Both the position numbers and the translations under genes were made by a program. The notes under the pieces are model-generated. The model was not told the DNA's origin and ran no database searches. It saw nothing but the letters and a program-made list of their open reading frames with translations. Of a stretch of DNA of 64,000 nt, positions 1-10,922 are shown piece by piece (the stretch's first letter is position 1; every line of letters starts with the position of its first letter). Origin of the DNA: Patagioenas fasciata (taxonomy: Eukaryota; Chordata; Aves; Columbiformes; Columbidae); contig NC_092520.1 in the NCBI RefSeq assembly GCF_037038585.1, positions 63,549,501 through 63,613,500 of the forward strand, written 5' to 3'.

Positions 1-2533
1 CCCCCACTTCTCATTCTGATTCTGATGGAAACAAGCCGTTAATTCTTGGTTTCTCAGTTGTCAGCTTTGGCAATGGTACTTACCAAGACAGGTGGTAATG
101 CCTTCCTTTCCCAGAATTTTTCATAGGCATTGGTCTCTGGGGATACCTGATTTCCTACCTGATGCCTCAGGAAGGTCTTTACTTTTAGAAGTGTGGTTTT
201 GAGTTGAAAATTAGCCCTTTTTTAGCTGTGTGTTGGTGAAATTGCCAGAGGAGGACCAGATAAAGTAGGGAGCACGGCCTAAAAACTGGACTCAAAAAAC
301 TCCATTTGTTCGAGAAAGAAGTCTGAACTTCCATTCTGGTAAGTAAGTAAATCGATAAAAAATAAAAATAATGTTTACAAGGTTATAAATAGGCTTCAAA
401 GTAAACACTCCATTAAGATGAATGGTACAGTTTGCACTCCTCTTAGAACTATTGATTCAGTCTGGATGCCTGTAGATTCATGAAAATAGCACTGCAGCAT
501 CCACATTTTAGATTTTCTTTCTACCGAGATGTACTATCTTCCTAAACAAAACAAAATTTTAAAATGGTACAAGGCAATTGTCACAAGCTGCTGCACATAT
601 TTTCAGCTTTATGTTATTAAATAGTGATGGTTCTTTTTTTCCCAGTAACAAGATTCTGCCACTTAAGTAATCATAACAGAATTTAAAAAAAAAAAAAAAA
701 AGTAATAAATCAACCTAAAACAAAGTGGTCCTATTTAATAATACAGTCTTACTCTATAAGAGGCCACCTCGTGAGTAGTATTGAGAACATTCTGCTTATG
801 ACAGGTATTTATACCTTCATTTTATGCATATAACCCCCTCCTTATTCATATCACTTGTGAAATAACAGAATCCATTGATTAGAAGAGATGTTCCTTAATA
901 GGAAATTGTATGTTTTAACAAAAGATAGGATCTTGTGTCTCAGAAACTCATAATAAGGTTTGGTTTGGTTTGGTTTTTTATTTATTTAGTATTAAATGTG
1001 ATATAACTATCTACTGGAAATAGAGTTCTCAATGACCCACTTTTTATTCATCAGTTAGACAAATGTTTCATATGCAACCATTATCACTGTGGACCTAAAG
1101 CCAGGCAGAATGAATACAGCTCTTGCATTCTGTCACTGCCCACATGAATACCCTCCAATTACAAGTTCCTTTTTGGGCACGCATGCTACCACCAATAAAA
1201 AATATCACTGATAGGTTATAGACAGTAATTTCCAAAATCACAACTTTTCTCACAGAGCACAAACTTCAGGGGCTTGTGGAACCTCTTTTTTATTTTCTAA
1301 GGAACAGATGTTGCTTTTGACCACCACAGTTGTTAATGGAGAGAAGTTCTGAACGTGACAGGATATATTATTGAGTCAATTATTTCTATTGGTGCTAGAT
1401 CATCTCTCCTTATCGTCACATTGGCATATTGTTTATCATCTAGATTGCATACAGATATACAGGAAGGGTCTTCAAAGGACCACAATGTCTTCTTTTGACT
1501 TTGAAAAAATTACAGATCGTAAGCAAGATATGGCTGATGCCAACTTTTTACATAGTGAAATTCAGCCAGAGATCCCTTGAACTGAACAACAATTACAAGA
1601 GATTATAACAAAATGAAAGCATGAGAGGCCACTATCTGAGATCTCCTGGTGGTTGCTTAGGTTGCAGACCGTGATGTGAAGACCCATCTTTCACACAGAA
1701 CTAAATAAACTTACACAATCACTGGGATATTTTGTAACATCTCAATATTTTGTAATGTCCTCAAATGGTTTTGAGAAGCATACAGTTCTCAGGTTTCTCC
1801 ACCTGGATCTAATTGTCTTCCTGTGAAACGTATCCATCCCAAGTTTATTCTTGGTACCTCTTCTATGATTTTGCCTGTGGTGCTGTTTCCTCCTAGAACG
1901 GGTATAAATCTGGCCTAGTACTATCAGTGTTCTCACATGATCCACATGGCTTGAATAAAAGGTTGGTCATCTCTTGATGACCTGTGCTTTTGTTTGTAAT
2001 TGTCAGCATTATTCTTCTATATGTGATTGATTCAATGGGTCTTACTCCAAAAGAAGACTTCATGCAGAAAGCTAGTTTCAGGTTCAAGGATGTATTGAAT
2101 ACAATATGGTCTTAGGTACGGATGAGAGTGCCCTGCCAATGGACTGAAAGGAACACAAGACCACTCACTTCTGCTGCAAGATAGATAAGTTTGAGCTAAT
2201 TGCTAAGCTACTGGTTTAGATTTTTACTGGTAGTCATCCAGCATTCATAGGAATACTGTTGTATCTTGAGCAGTGATCAAAATTTGTGGGCTGTCAGCAT
2301 TCTCTCTGCTAATTCACAGAACATGTGAGCCCCACTCATAGTACGTTTGTGGTTGAAGTTGTGCTTTTACAACCTGTTTCAATTTAACAATTAATTGTCT
2401 TCAAATGTTGTATCTTGATGACTCTTCCATGCTATAATTTCTCGTGGAAAAATATCTCTCAGTACCAAGGAATCCTTCTTTTTCTTTATAAATTCCACTT
2501 CAAATTTTGGTTTAAAGCCAATAATGTTTGGGT
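1..2533. other. Unassigned AT-rich noncoding stretch
   Basis: I recognise no gene or repeat family here. A pure A run lies at 684-701. Short open frames exist on both strands (1371-1580 plus; 1742-2087 minus in two frames), but none resembles a known protein and they are interrupted quickly. A decayed retrocopy cannot be excluded for about 1.48-2.09 kb, where the composition looks somewhat protein-like, but I cannot name a parent gene. Confidence 0.5.
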
Positions 2534-3003
2534 TTATAGAATCCTAGAATGTCCTGAGTTGGAAGGGACACACAAGGATCATTGAGTCCAACTCCTGCCC
2601 CTGCACAGGACAACCCCACAGTTCACACCATGTGTCTGAGGGCTTGTGCAGTCTCTTCTTGAACACTGTCAGGCTTGGGGCCGTGACACCTCCCTGGGGA
2701 GCCTGTTCCAGTGCTCCACCACCCTCTAGGGGAAGAACCTTTTACTAATGTCCAACCTAAACTTCCCCTGGCACATCTTCCTGCCATTCCCTTGGGTTCT
2801 GTCGTTGGTCACTAAAGAGAAGAGTTAGGTGTCTCCCCTTCCTGCTCCCCTTGTGAGGAAGCTGTAGCTGCCATGAGGTCTCCCCTCAATCTCCTCTTCT
2901 CCAGGCTTAACAAACCAAGTGACTTCAGCCACTCCTCATACAGCTTCCTCTCCAAAATCTTCACCAAATTTGCAGCCCTCTTCTGGATACTCTCCAGTAG
3001 CTT
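2534..3003 (-). mobile_element. CR1 LINE, 3' region, inserted in minus orientation
   Basis: Read on the plus strand, the block opens with the reverse complement of the CR1 3' end (a duplicated TAGAATCCTAGAAT motif, then a GAGTTGGAAGGGAC-type sequence). It continues through recognisable segments such as CAACTCCTGCCCCTGCACAG, CCTGTTCCAGTGCTCCACCA and TCTCCCCTCAATCTCCTCTTC. These are hallmarks of the 3' untranslated region and last ORF2 codons of avian CR1. The copy is 5'-truncated, as is usual for CR1, and ends near the CTCCAGTAGCTT motif. It is only moderately diverged, so it belongs to the younger, bird-lineage class rather than the amniote-wide class. No coding capacity remains. Confidence 0.93.
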
Positions 3004-3144
3004 AATATATTTTGAAACAGGTTAGGACATAAATGAAGAGACAGGATTTATAGTTAGCATATTTTAATCAGGTTATTCACTTTATATTCCATAATTTCTG
3101 GTAAGTGTGTGGATTCAGCCAAACAAAATCTCATTGTCATGTAT

Positions 3145-3562
3145 TTCCTTCATCTGAGTCTTATGAGGAGCGGTTGAGGGAACTGGGGCTGTTTGACCTG
3201 GAGAAAAGGAGGCTGAGGGGAGACCTTATTGGTCTCTGCAACCGCCTGAAAGGAGGTTGTAGCATGGAGGAGGTTGGTCTCTTCTCCCAAGTAGCAAGTG
3301 ATAGGACAAGGGAAAATGGCCTCAAGTTGCACCAGGTGAGGTTCATATTGGATATGAGAAAAAAATTATTCATGGAAAGGGTTGTCAGGCATTGGAACAG
3401 GCTGCCCAGGGAAGTGGTTGAGTCACCAACCCTGAAGGTGTTTAAAAGACATGTAGATGAGGTTCTTGGGGATATGGTTTAGTACTAGAGTTAGGTTACA
3501 GTTGGACTCAATGACCCTGAGAGTCTCTTCCAACCAAAATGATTCTATGACTCCATGATCTA
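3145..3562 (+). mobile_element. CR1 LINE, end of ORF2 plus 3' tail, plus orientation
   Basis: A frame open from about 3157 to 3482 reads as the C-terminal end of CR1 ORF2. It contains the typical [20 protein letters not shown] and [13 protein letters not shown] blocks. The 3' end follows, with GACTCAATGACCCTGAGAGT and a TGATTCTATGACTCCATGA tail. ORF2 of CR1 encodes an apurinic-type endonuclease and a reverse transcriptase, but only the distal, non-catalytic end survives, so the copy is dead. It sits head to head with the minus-strand CR1 ending at 3003, about 140 bp away. The open frame is retrotransposon coding sequence, not a host gene. Confidence 0.93.
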
Positions 3563-3944
3563 GAATTGAAACAGACAAAAGGAATGGTCTTGTCTATTTT
3601 CATGGACTGTCTCGCTGGCAATATACTAGAGGAAATTCCTGTAGTATTTATTGAACTATATACTATACTGTTTCTCAACATTTGTGCAGAATCCTATAGT
3701 CCATCTGTCAGGTGATTCGTGAGACCCAACTGTATGAACCCTATGGTTTTCCTTATCAATTCCACTGAGTTCTTGTGGCTCAGATGAGCAATATATCACT
3801 GTTATCATAAGGCAAATACTTTCCTATGTGAAAATAACACTGATATGGTACAAATTAAATTAGGAGTACCATATAATCTTGAACATACTCAACAAAAGGA
3901 GACATGGTCCAAGAGAGAGTTCGCTTTTTTAATCTGTGATCTGA

Positions 3945-4556
3945 ATCTGTGCCCTTGTGGCCAAGAAGGCCAGTGGTATCCTAGAGTGCATTAGGAAGAG
4001 TGTGGCCAGCAGGTGGAGGGAGGTTCTTCTCCCCTTCTATTCTGCCCCGGTGACACCCCATGTGGGGTACTGTGTACAGTTCTGGGCTCCCCAGTTCAAG
4101 AAAGACAAAATACTACTGGAGAGCATCCAGCAGAGATCTACAAAGATGATTAGGGGCCTGAAACATCTTTTTTCCAAGGAAAGGTTGAGATAGTTGGATC
4201 TGCACAGCCTGAAGAAGAGAAGGCTGAGAGGGGATCTTATTTATGCTTATAAATATCTCAACAGTGAGGGTCAAGAGGAAGAGACTCTTTTCCAGTGGTG
4301 CCCAACAATAGGATAAGGGGCAATGGGCATGGACTGAAATATAGGAGGTTCCATTTGAATATGAGGAGAAATCTCTTTACGGAGCACTGGAACAGGCTGC
4401 CCAGAGAGGTTGTGGGGTCTCCTCCTCCGGAGACATTCAAAACCCTCCTGGACAATTTCTTGTGTGATCTGCTCTGGGTGAACCTGCTTTAGCAGGTGGT
4501 TTGGACTAGATGATCTCCAGAGATCCCTTCCAACTATTCTGTGAATCTCTGAATCA
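3945..4556 (+). mobile_element. CR1 LINE, C-terminal ORF2 and 3' end, plus orientation
   Basis: The block starts in the CR1 segment that encodes [17 protein letters not shown] and [14 protein letters not shown], downstream of the reverse-transcriptase catalytic core. An in-frame TAG at about 4191 interrupts it. Coding similarity resumes (for example NGHGLKYRRFHLNMRRNLF and [15 protein letters not shown] near 4310-4440), and the block ends with TTGGACTAGATGATCTCCAG and an ATTCTGTGAATCTCTGAATC tail. It is 5'-truncated and inactive. It lies about 380 bp downstream of another plus-strand CR1, so this cluster holds three CR1 pieces within 2 kb. Confidence 0.94.
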
Positions 4557-5084
4557 CCATTTCTGTTCTAAAAAGGTCTCTTAAAAAAGTTACACTCCTG
4601 ACTTTACAAAACAGAGCAGTTTCTGCACATCTGCCTGGTAAAGGCAGTTAGAGGTACTGCCAGGGAACAGGGCAACTGAATCATTGGCATGAAGCTCTCT
4701 GAGATTGAGAAATTTCCATGGCCTAATGGAAACTGTGACAGATCTTCCTGGTGGAAGAATAAGGAAGACCTTCATAAGGATTCCTCATGAAGATGACCTT
4801 CCACTAGGGACTCTGCTCACTGTTTGCTCAACTTCCGATTATTTTTAAAAATATGCTGATAAGGAAGTCATCATGGGGATCACGTAGATGTGAACACTGT
4901 GTTCCACTAATGGAACTTCAAGGATGTTGTTTTGCATCTTGCCTAGGAGACCAAATACATCAACTTTATAATATACTCAATCTGTAAAAGCATTTGTCCT
5001 CAAAACTCCATTCTCCTCACAAAGACCGGTCTCCTTTAATGGAATCAATTAGTAGAGTTCAACATACCAGAAAATGAGACCAAA
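4557..5084. other. Unassigned noncoding stretch
   Basis: No repeat family or exon is recognised between the CR1 cluster and the enhancer-like block that follows. The short minus-strand frame at 4590-4775 has no identifiable similarity. Confidence 0.5.
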
Positions 5085-5345
5085 GCAAGCCAAACAAAAT
5101 CCCCTTTTATTTTAGATTTTTTTTTTTTGCGAAACCCGTTGGGCCTCGCCTTTCAGACCCATCTCCCTTTACTTGCTGTTTGTTTCACTGCCATTATGTC
5201 TAAATTAATGATGTGTTTGGCAGTCAGACAACTGATCCAATTGGCTGTAATGTCACAGTGTGAAAATGTTCATCAGTCCTGCAGCCTGCTTGTTTTTTCT
5301 GATTGACATTAACACAACCATGTTCCTGTTCTCCCCACACAAACA
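5085..5345. promoter_or_regulatory. Candidate conserved noncoding element (PBX/homeodomain motifs)
   Basis: This block is free of recognisable repeats, apart from a short T run at 5117-5129. It has a balanced, high-complexity composition unlike its flanks. Motifs visible by eye include TGATTGAC at 5300-5307, the PBX/MEIS-type recognition sequence, and TAATGATG and ATTAATTTGG-type homeodomain cores. These features resemble vertebrate developmental enhancers. Conservation cannot be tested here and the boundaries are approximate. The alternative is ordinary unique intronic DNA. Confidence 0.3.
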
Positions 5346-5854
5346 ACAGCATTTATATTAATTTGGTGAGTATACAGTTGTGCTCATTGAGTATGGGGAG
5401 CTCCATTGCAAAGGAGTAGGGAGGGAATTGTTTCTGGATGAACAGTGACTCTGCAGCTGACTCTGGGAGCCCAGCCTGGTGTTGCACAATCCCTTTCAGA
5501 ACAAGGCATTTTTAGAGGTGGAGCTCTCTTAAGTGTGCAAGCTAGCATAGCTGTATTTCTAAGTACTTGGTTGCAGAAAGAAGGCAGAAAAAAAAAAAAT
5601 AAGCTATTCATATCTAAATCTCTCTGGCACTGACTCAACAGAAGGATTTGCATGCCTTGCAGTGCTAAAATTGACATCCCTCTCTTCCACCATCCAGATT
5701 ATCAATGACAGTATCAGATAGACTCCTGTGAAAGTTCATACAATTTAGCCTTCCGTTTTGACAGTGAAACATCACTAAGTACTCCCTAAGTACAGTTTTC
5801 AGACTCATTTTTCACATACCCTTTTTTTTTTGCCTATGTAATTTTTTCCTTTAC
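5346..5854. other. Unassigned noncoding stretch
   Basis: There are overlapping short open frames on both strands at 5384-5677, but no protein family is recognised and neither frame has plausible splice context. An A12 run lies at about 5589-5600. I see nothing else to annotate. Confidence 0.45.
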
Positions 5855-6660
5855 TTGCTTGTGTAAATGTCACATGAGACAGTGTCAGAAGATTTACTAA
5901 GATCAAGAAAAATAACTGTTATTTTTCCTCAGCGAGCAAGGTCTGTTACCCGCTTTGATAAAGAAATGATAATTGTTTCTTGTTGTTTGTTCTTGGTATA
6001 CCGATGGTGACTGTTCCTCTTCTCCTTACTTTTCAGATACTTAGAAATATTTTATTTGATTGCTCATTTCTTTTTAGAAATTGAAGTTAAGCAGGTGGTC
6101 CATAATTTCTCAGCATTATTTCTTTTAAAGATAGAAACCATGGTTGTCCAGAGACAATCTCCTGGCACTTCATTCACCCTTCCAAAGTTCTCAAAGATAA
6201 CTGTGAACAGCTACAAGATTTCATGAGTCAGTTCTGTAAATACCTTTGGAGGAAATTTGTCAGGCTTAGCTGATTTAAAATCTCGCAGTTATGTTCCTTC
6301 TCTTTAAGAGGCTGAGATCTTGCTTACCCTTTTGCTGCTAGAATTAGTTGTACTACTTGCCCTCTCAAAACTGACCTCTTTAATGAAGGGCAAAGTAGGA
6401 AAACTTATTTTAGTGTATTTTCCTAGAAGGAATCTCTAATACTTAAATGCTGATGGCATTAGACCTAAAAGCATTTTCCCTTAGGTCAAGTGGAAAAATA
6501 TTGGGAAATGAACTCATGAATATTTTCCCCTTTTAATTCTTTATCCTTCATTCTGCAGTTATTTTTTTCTTGAACTTTCAGTGTGGCTACACATTTGCAG
6601 CAGTATTTTCAAGAATATTGAATTCTAATTAGTCTCACCATCTCACTTTGGCTTGTAGGA
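5855..6660 (-). mobile_element. Ancient CR1-type LINE, reverse-transcriptase region, minus orientation
   Basis: Read on the minus strand, the block follows the old amniote CR1 ORF2 that is abundant in turtles and crocodiles. The reverse complement of 5878-5908 translates as LDLSKSSDTV, a decayed form of the reverse-transcriptase block usually written LDxSKAFDTV, with the catalytic aspartate codon still present. Farther along, 6088-6290 matches the strand opposite the segment encoding the region upstream of the catalytic block (for example GTGGTCCATAATTTCTCAG and TTCTCAAAGATAACTGTGAA). Many substitutions, indels and stops show an old, dead copy. Similarity beyond about 6420 is weak, so the right boundary is tentative. 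Confidence 0.75.
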
Positions 6661-6673
6661 AAAAAAAAGTATA

Positions 6674-6705
<32 letters not shown>
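6661..6705. repeat. A8 / (TA)n / T16 compound microsatellite
   Basis: An A8 run is followed by about ten TA dinucleotides (6670-6690) and a pure T run to 6705. It lies at the edge of the ancient minus-strand CR1 and is probably unstable in length. Confidence 0.9.
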
Positions 6706-7919
6706 CCCAACCAAGAACAAGTTAACAATTAAAGCACTTAGTAGTACAACTCTTCTCTAGATATCAATAGGATGATGCCCCATGAATTGGTTTAAGCACA
6801 GAACAGTGCTATCCTCTGAACCAGTAAGTCCAAAGGTATTCAATAACACTACAATGATGTAGCAGATTAAAGACAACGAGCACCTTTTTCTGAAGCATCT
6901 ACTATTAGTTTCTCTTAGATGTATAATTGACTGGGTCCCTCCAATATACCAATTCCTTCTACATTGTTAGCAACAACATCTCATCAAATATTCTTTGCTT
7001 TGAGACTGTAGCTACACTAACCATGTCACAGCAAGAGTGAAAAGTTCTCTGACGACTTGTTGGCTGAGAATAGCAAACGAGACCACCCATGCTTCACACT
7101 CAAGTTTGAGAGCTCTGCAACAAAGCTTACTTTAAACCTTTCATTGCCACTCAGTTTTGCTATGCAAATCAGGGCTTATAGAGGACAAGCAGAAACTAAT
7201 ATGAGAATGAAATACATTGGTTTTAAGACAATCTTTACTACTTTACATGCCTGATCATTTAGAATGCATGTCAAATTTAGAATTACACATGTGAGCCAAA
7301 GATACTCTGAGTTAAATGTCTGAAGGGTTTTCTTACTGCAAAAAAAAAGTCATCAGCCTTCTTGATTCACATAAAAGGTGGATGCTTTACAGGCCTCTGG
7401 GATAAATATTTTAGCCTCCTATTAAAAAAAAAAAGAAAAATATTTCATGCACTTCAGGCTTTGTCAACACCTATATCTAATTTTTCGATGACTAATCACC
7501 CTTTTCAAAATAGGCATATTTTCACAAAGTCGAGAAACCTCATTGAAGTAGATTTTCCAGGGTAAACGACTGCTGAGAATAGAAGTGCAAAAGATTTGGC
7601 AATTATTGGAAAATGCTACACAACAAGCACAACAGCAAAACACGTCAGTGTGGAAGGAAGAAGGATGCAGAGCAAGATGAAAATATAGAGTCCTTTGAAA
7701 ATCAAAGGACAATTAGGAAAAGCAATATATGACTGAAGGTATTGCAGAGCAGCTTTTGTATTTACTGTATCAAAGACTTACACTTACCTACCTAGCAGAC
7801 CATCACAATTGATTAGGAACACCTAAGGTATGGAGGCAGTAACCTCTAGCAGTGGGATGGTAATGAACAGTAAGGGGCTCTTTCAGCCACTCCAGGAAGA
7901 TACAACACCTCCATCTATA
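6706..7919. other. Unassigned AT-rich noncoding stretch
   Basis: No gene, young repeat or RNA is recognised. Short frames at 7057-7254, 7362-7565 (plus) and 7464-7712 (minus) show no family resemblance. The last hundred bases may already belong to the ancient CR1 that follows. Confidence 0.5.
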
Positions 7920-9850
7920 CTCATAAGATGTTTACAATGAGGCAATCGAAGCATGGAGGGAAAAAGTAGAAGTCGTAAAGTGTAAAATTACTTAATGTCA
8001 ATAAGGGTATGCATTTGAAATCAGAGGAAGATAAAAGAAAATACACATTCATAATTTAATAGGGGAAGAGAGCAAGTAACAGACACAAAGAAAGATGAAT
8101 CTTCCAATGTTTATTTTGCTTCAGTCTTCACAAAAAAAAAAGGGGGGGGGGAGCAAGTGTTACTGCAATTAATTTAATAGAGAACAGTATGGAAGCCAGA
8201 ACAGAGAAGGGGTGGGCTCAGTAATATTTAATTAATTCAAATGCATTTAAGTTAATGGTTCCTGATGAAATTCACCCCAGAGCATTTAAAGAATCACTCA
8301 AAGCAATCCCTGGTGCACTTGAACTACCTTTGAGAACTTCAGGAGTGTCCAGAAGGATTCACAAAACTGCAGAGGAGTCATCATAGTACCTATCATTAAA
8401 AGAGGGAAATAGGACCATAGACTAATTCAGTATCAGAAGCAATATTAGCCAAATAATTAAATAATCAATGTATAAGCATCTTTAGGATATTAAGGTGATT
8501 GAAACTGCCAACATAGATTTGTCCAGAGTAAATCATGTCAAATCAATCTACTTTCTTCTTGCAGAAGGACACCGGCTCTAATGATTGAAAAAGACATAGT
8601 TATACCTGTGATATGCCTATACTTTGATGAGGTTTTTGAGTTTGTTTTGTATATTTTGGTATACGTGAATCACAGAAATACAGTCTAGATAAAATCACCG
8701 TAAAATAGATGCAAAACTGACTGAAAGTGCACTTAAACCACAAATGCCTCAAATGCATTATCAGCATGGGAATGATTCAAGAAGGATTGTGCACTGAATT
8801 GTCCTAGACCCGATTTGATTCAATGTGTTCATCAATGACTTGGGTGACAGAACACAAATACACATAAGACATTTGTGGTGACACAATGTTAAGCACACAA
8901 GGGAAGACAATATCAGAAATCTAATTGATCTTGATACATTGGACGTCAAACTTGAAATTCAATGAAGACAAATGCAGAGCACTACATTGAAAAAGACATC
9001 AGATACACAATTACAAAATGAAAAAGTGAAGAGGCAGCAATCCATCAGAAAGGGACCTGCTGTTACAGCAGTTTGCTGAGTGAATATGAGCAGAAGTTAT
9101 GATACTCCTGGGGAAAAAAATCAAGGCAAATCTAATTCTGGATGAAACTCTGAGGAGTGTCACAGGTAAGAAACACAACGCACTGATTCTGCTCAGTTTC
9201 AGTCAGTCAGGCACACACTGCATCACATACTCAACACACAGAAACAGACAAAGCACTTAGAAACGGGATAAAAGGCTGAAAGAAAAAATCAAATTAAGGA
9301 GGAGATACAGCAGTTCTTTAACATGTAATGGCAGAGAGAGTTCTATGATGGGTAAACAGAGGCAGCTAAAGGTCTGTGGGTCACTCACAGTGCTATGCCA
9401 GAGCTCTAGAGTAAAGCCAGGCTGCCAAGAAAAGGGCTTGGATGGGTAGAGTTTGGACTCTTCGAGGGAGCAAGAGGAGATCCCAGAAGCAGGAATCACT
9501 GTCCAGGGTTGAGACAGGAGCAACAAGGTCTGTTTTCTACATCCTTCTGCTTGCAAGTACAGTATAGATTCAGTCTTTCTCCTTAAAAGTTGACTGTAGA
9601 GTTTCAGTCTTGCCTACTCCACTGAGACACTTTGAGCTGCACTGTAGAAGGCATGTATAGACAGCATGGGAATCAGTTCTTGATGTCCAGCCAGGGAAGG
9701 ATAACAAGAATTTAATAGCTTTCCAGCAGAAGAGGTTTAGCATAGGTATTAGGCAAAAAGTCCTAAAGAGAAGCACTGGAAGGCATTGCCCAAAGCATTA
9801 TGGAATCTCTTTCACTGGAGGGATGAAGATCTGCTGGGGAAAATACGTAT
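7920..9850 (+). mobile_element. Long ancient CR1-type LINE, ORF2 through 3' region, plus orientation
   Basis: This is the longest repeat in the window. Collinear landmarks of the old amniote CR1 ORF2 can be followed. CCTGATGAAATTCACCCCAG lies at about 8261-8280, ATAGTACCTATCATTAAAAG near 8384, GATTTGTCCAGAGTAAATCA near 8516, and a VFINDLGD-encoding stretch near 8828-8851. Next come AAATTCAATGAAGACAAATG (about 8954-8973) and, far downstream, AGGTATTAGGCAAAAAGTCC and GGAATCTCTTTCACTGGAGG (9742-9820), which correspond to the 3' part of ORF2. The reverse-transcriptase FADD box at 8872-8888 is destroyed by a frame-breaking deletion. The interior at about 9250-9700 is poorly matched and could contain a secondary insertion. 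It is inactive and much older than the CR1 cluster at 2.5-4.6 kb. Confidence 0.75.
8132..8151. repeat. A10G10 homopolymer junction
   Basis: Ten A bases are followed directly by ten G bases, inside the ancient CR1. One of several A/T-to-G homopolymer junctions in the window. Confidence 0.9.
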
Positions 9851-10444
9851 TAGCATGTATAAGCAGGTGTGTTTGCTGCCTCTCTGGGAAGGAAGGCAAA
9901 AAAGCGACCTCCTGAGGGCCCTTTCTATCTTCACATTTCTATTTAATAACATTTCGATACATCTCCATGTTTTATCCAGACAAACTGTGAAAGCACGACA
10001 TTGCACTCTAGGCTGATGGTAAATTTCTAAGCCCCTCTTCAAAGCCCTGGGGCAAATGATTGGTGGGATAAGATTCAGTGTCATTTTTAGCCAGGATTAA
10101 ATGGTGTGCGACATCAGCCCACAGAAATTGTTTCTGGCTTCACGTTCTGGCATCAGCAAGCAAGTGCTAAGTCATACATCTGTTTGGGAATGCAATCACA
10201 TTATTATCTCCTGACAGAGAACATAATCAACTAATTTCAGTCCTGGTATAAATGGATAACTATTTATTATAAATGGATAACTATTCTCAGTTACCCTCTG
10301 AAGAAGCCTCCTTGTCTCCATTACTGCTGTATAGGTAAATTAAACTCCTCATTTTATGTGCTCCAAATTAGTTAAAATAATTTAAAGTAGATAGAGTTAA
10401 CTGCTTGGAAGTTATTTCTCAATAACTAAGCTATTAGTAATCAT
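9851..10444. other. Unassigned noncoding stretch with a short direct repeat
   Basis: The only structure noted is an 18-bp direct repeat (TATAAATGGATAACTATT at 10247-10264 and 10268-10285, period 21). The remainder is unique-looking. Overlapping frames at 9786-10084 are not recognised. Confidence 0.5.
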
Positions 10445-10556
10445 TCCTAGGGCTCTTTTTAATCAATGCTGGATTGTCTCTCAGTGAATATGCACATCTC
10501 CTTGCTATTACTTCAGTGGAGTAATGCTGAGATAAACCAACTGAGGATTTGGCCCA
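10445..10556. repeat. Old interspersed repeat copy (unnamed, seasoned amniote type)
   Basis: The core at 10509-10555 reads ACTTCAGTGGAGTAATGCTG, then CAACTGAGGATTTGGCCCA. It matches a motif I remember as very common in turtle, crocodile and bird genomes (ACTTCAATGGAGT..., then CAGCTGAGGATCTGGCCC). I cannot assign a family name. Related pieces appear at 27.1, 42.4, 47.7 and 61.2 kb. Confidence 0.45.
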
Positions 10557-10900
10557 CAATATCTCAAGGGTACTTCCTTTTAATTTAGTAATAATTACAC
10601 CCTAAGCTAATATACTAGAAGGTCTTTGGCCTTTGAGTTAATGAAATAATACCAACACGGCCCTCAGAATCAATTTATTCAGCAAAGAGGAAAATTATTA
10701 CTTCACAAACAGGAAGAAACCTCAATTTATTATAATAAACTTCATTGTGTATATAAAAAGAGAAAAAAAAAAGAGAAAGAGGAGATGAACAAGTCAGAAG
10801 ATAATTTTTAATATGATTTTCTAAGGTTCTTATCTCCCTAGTACCTGATAACCCAAAACAAAAGTCTAAACCATGGGCGTGAACATGACATGCACACAAA

Positions 10901-10922
10901 CACACACACACACACACACACA
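10901..10922. repeat. (CA)11 microsatellite
   Basis: About eleven uninterrupted CA units, flanked by degenerate CA/AAAC sequence on both sides. Confidence 0.93.

Noticed and set aside
1371..2087. Possible retrocopied pseudogene from adjoining short frames
   Set aside because: Frames on opposite strands are equally open, there is no A tail in the right place and no parent protein is recognised.
3105..3482. 125-codon plus-strand frame as a host gene
   Set aside because: From about 3157 it is the C-terminal part of CR1 ORF2. The upstream ATG is not part of the element.
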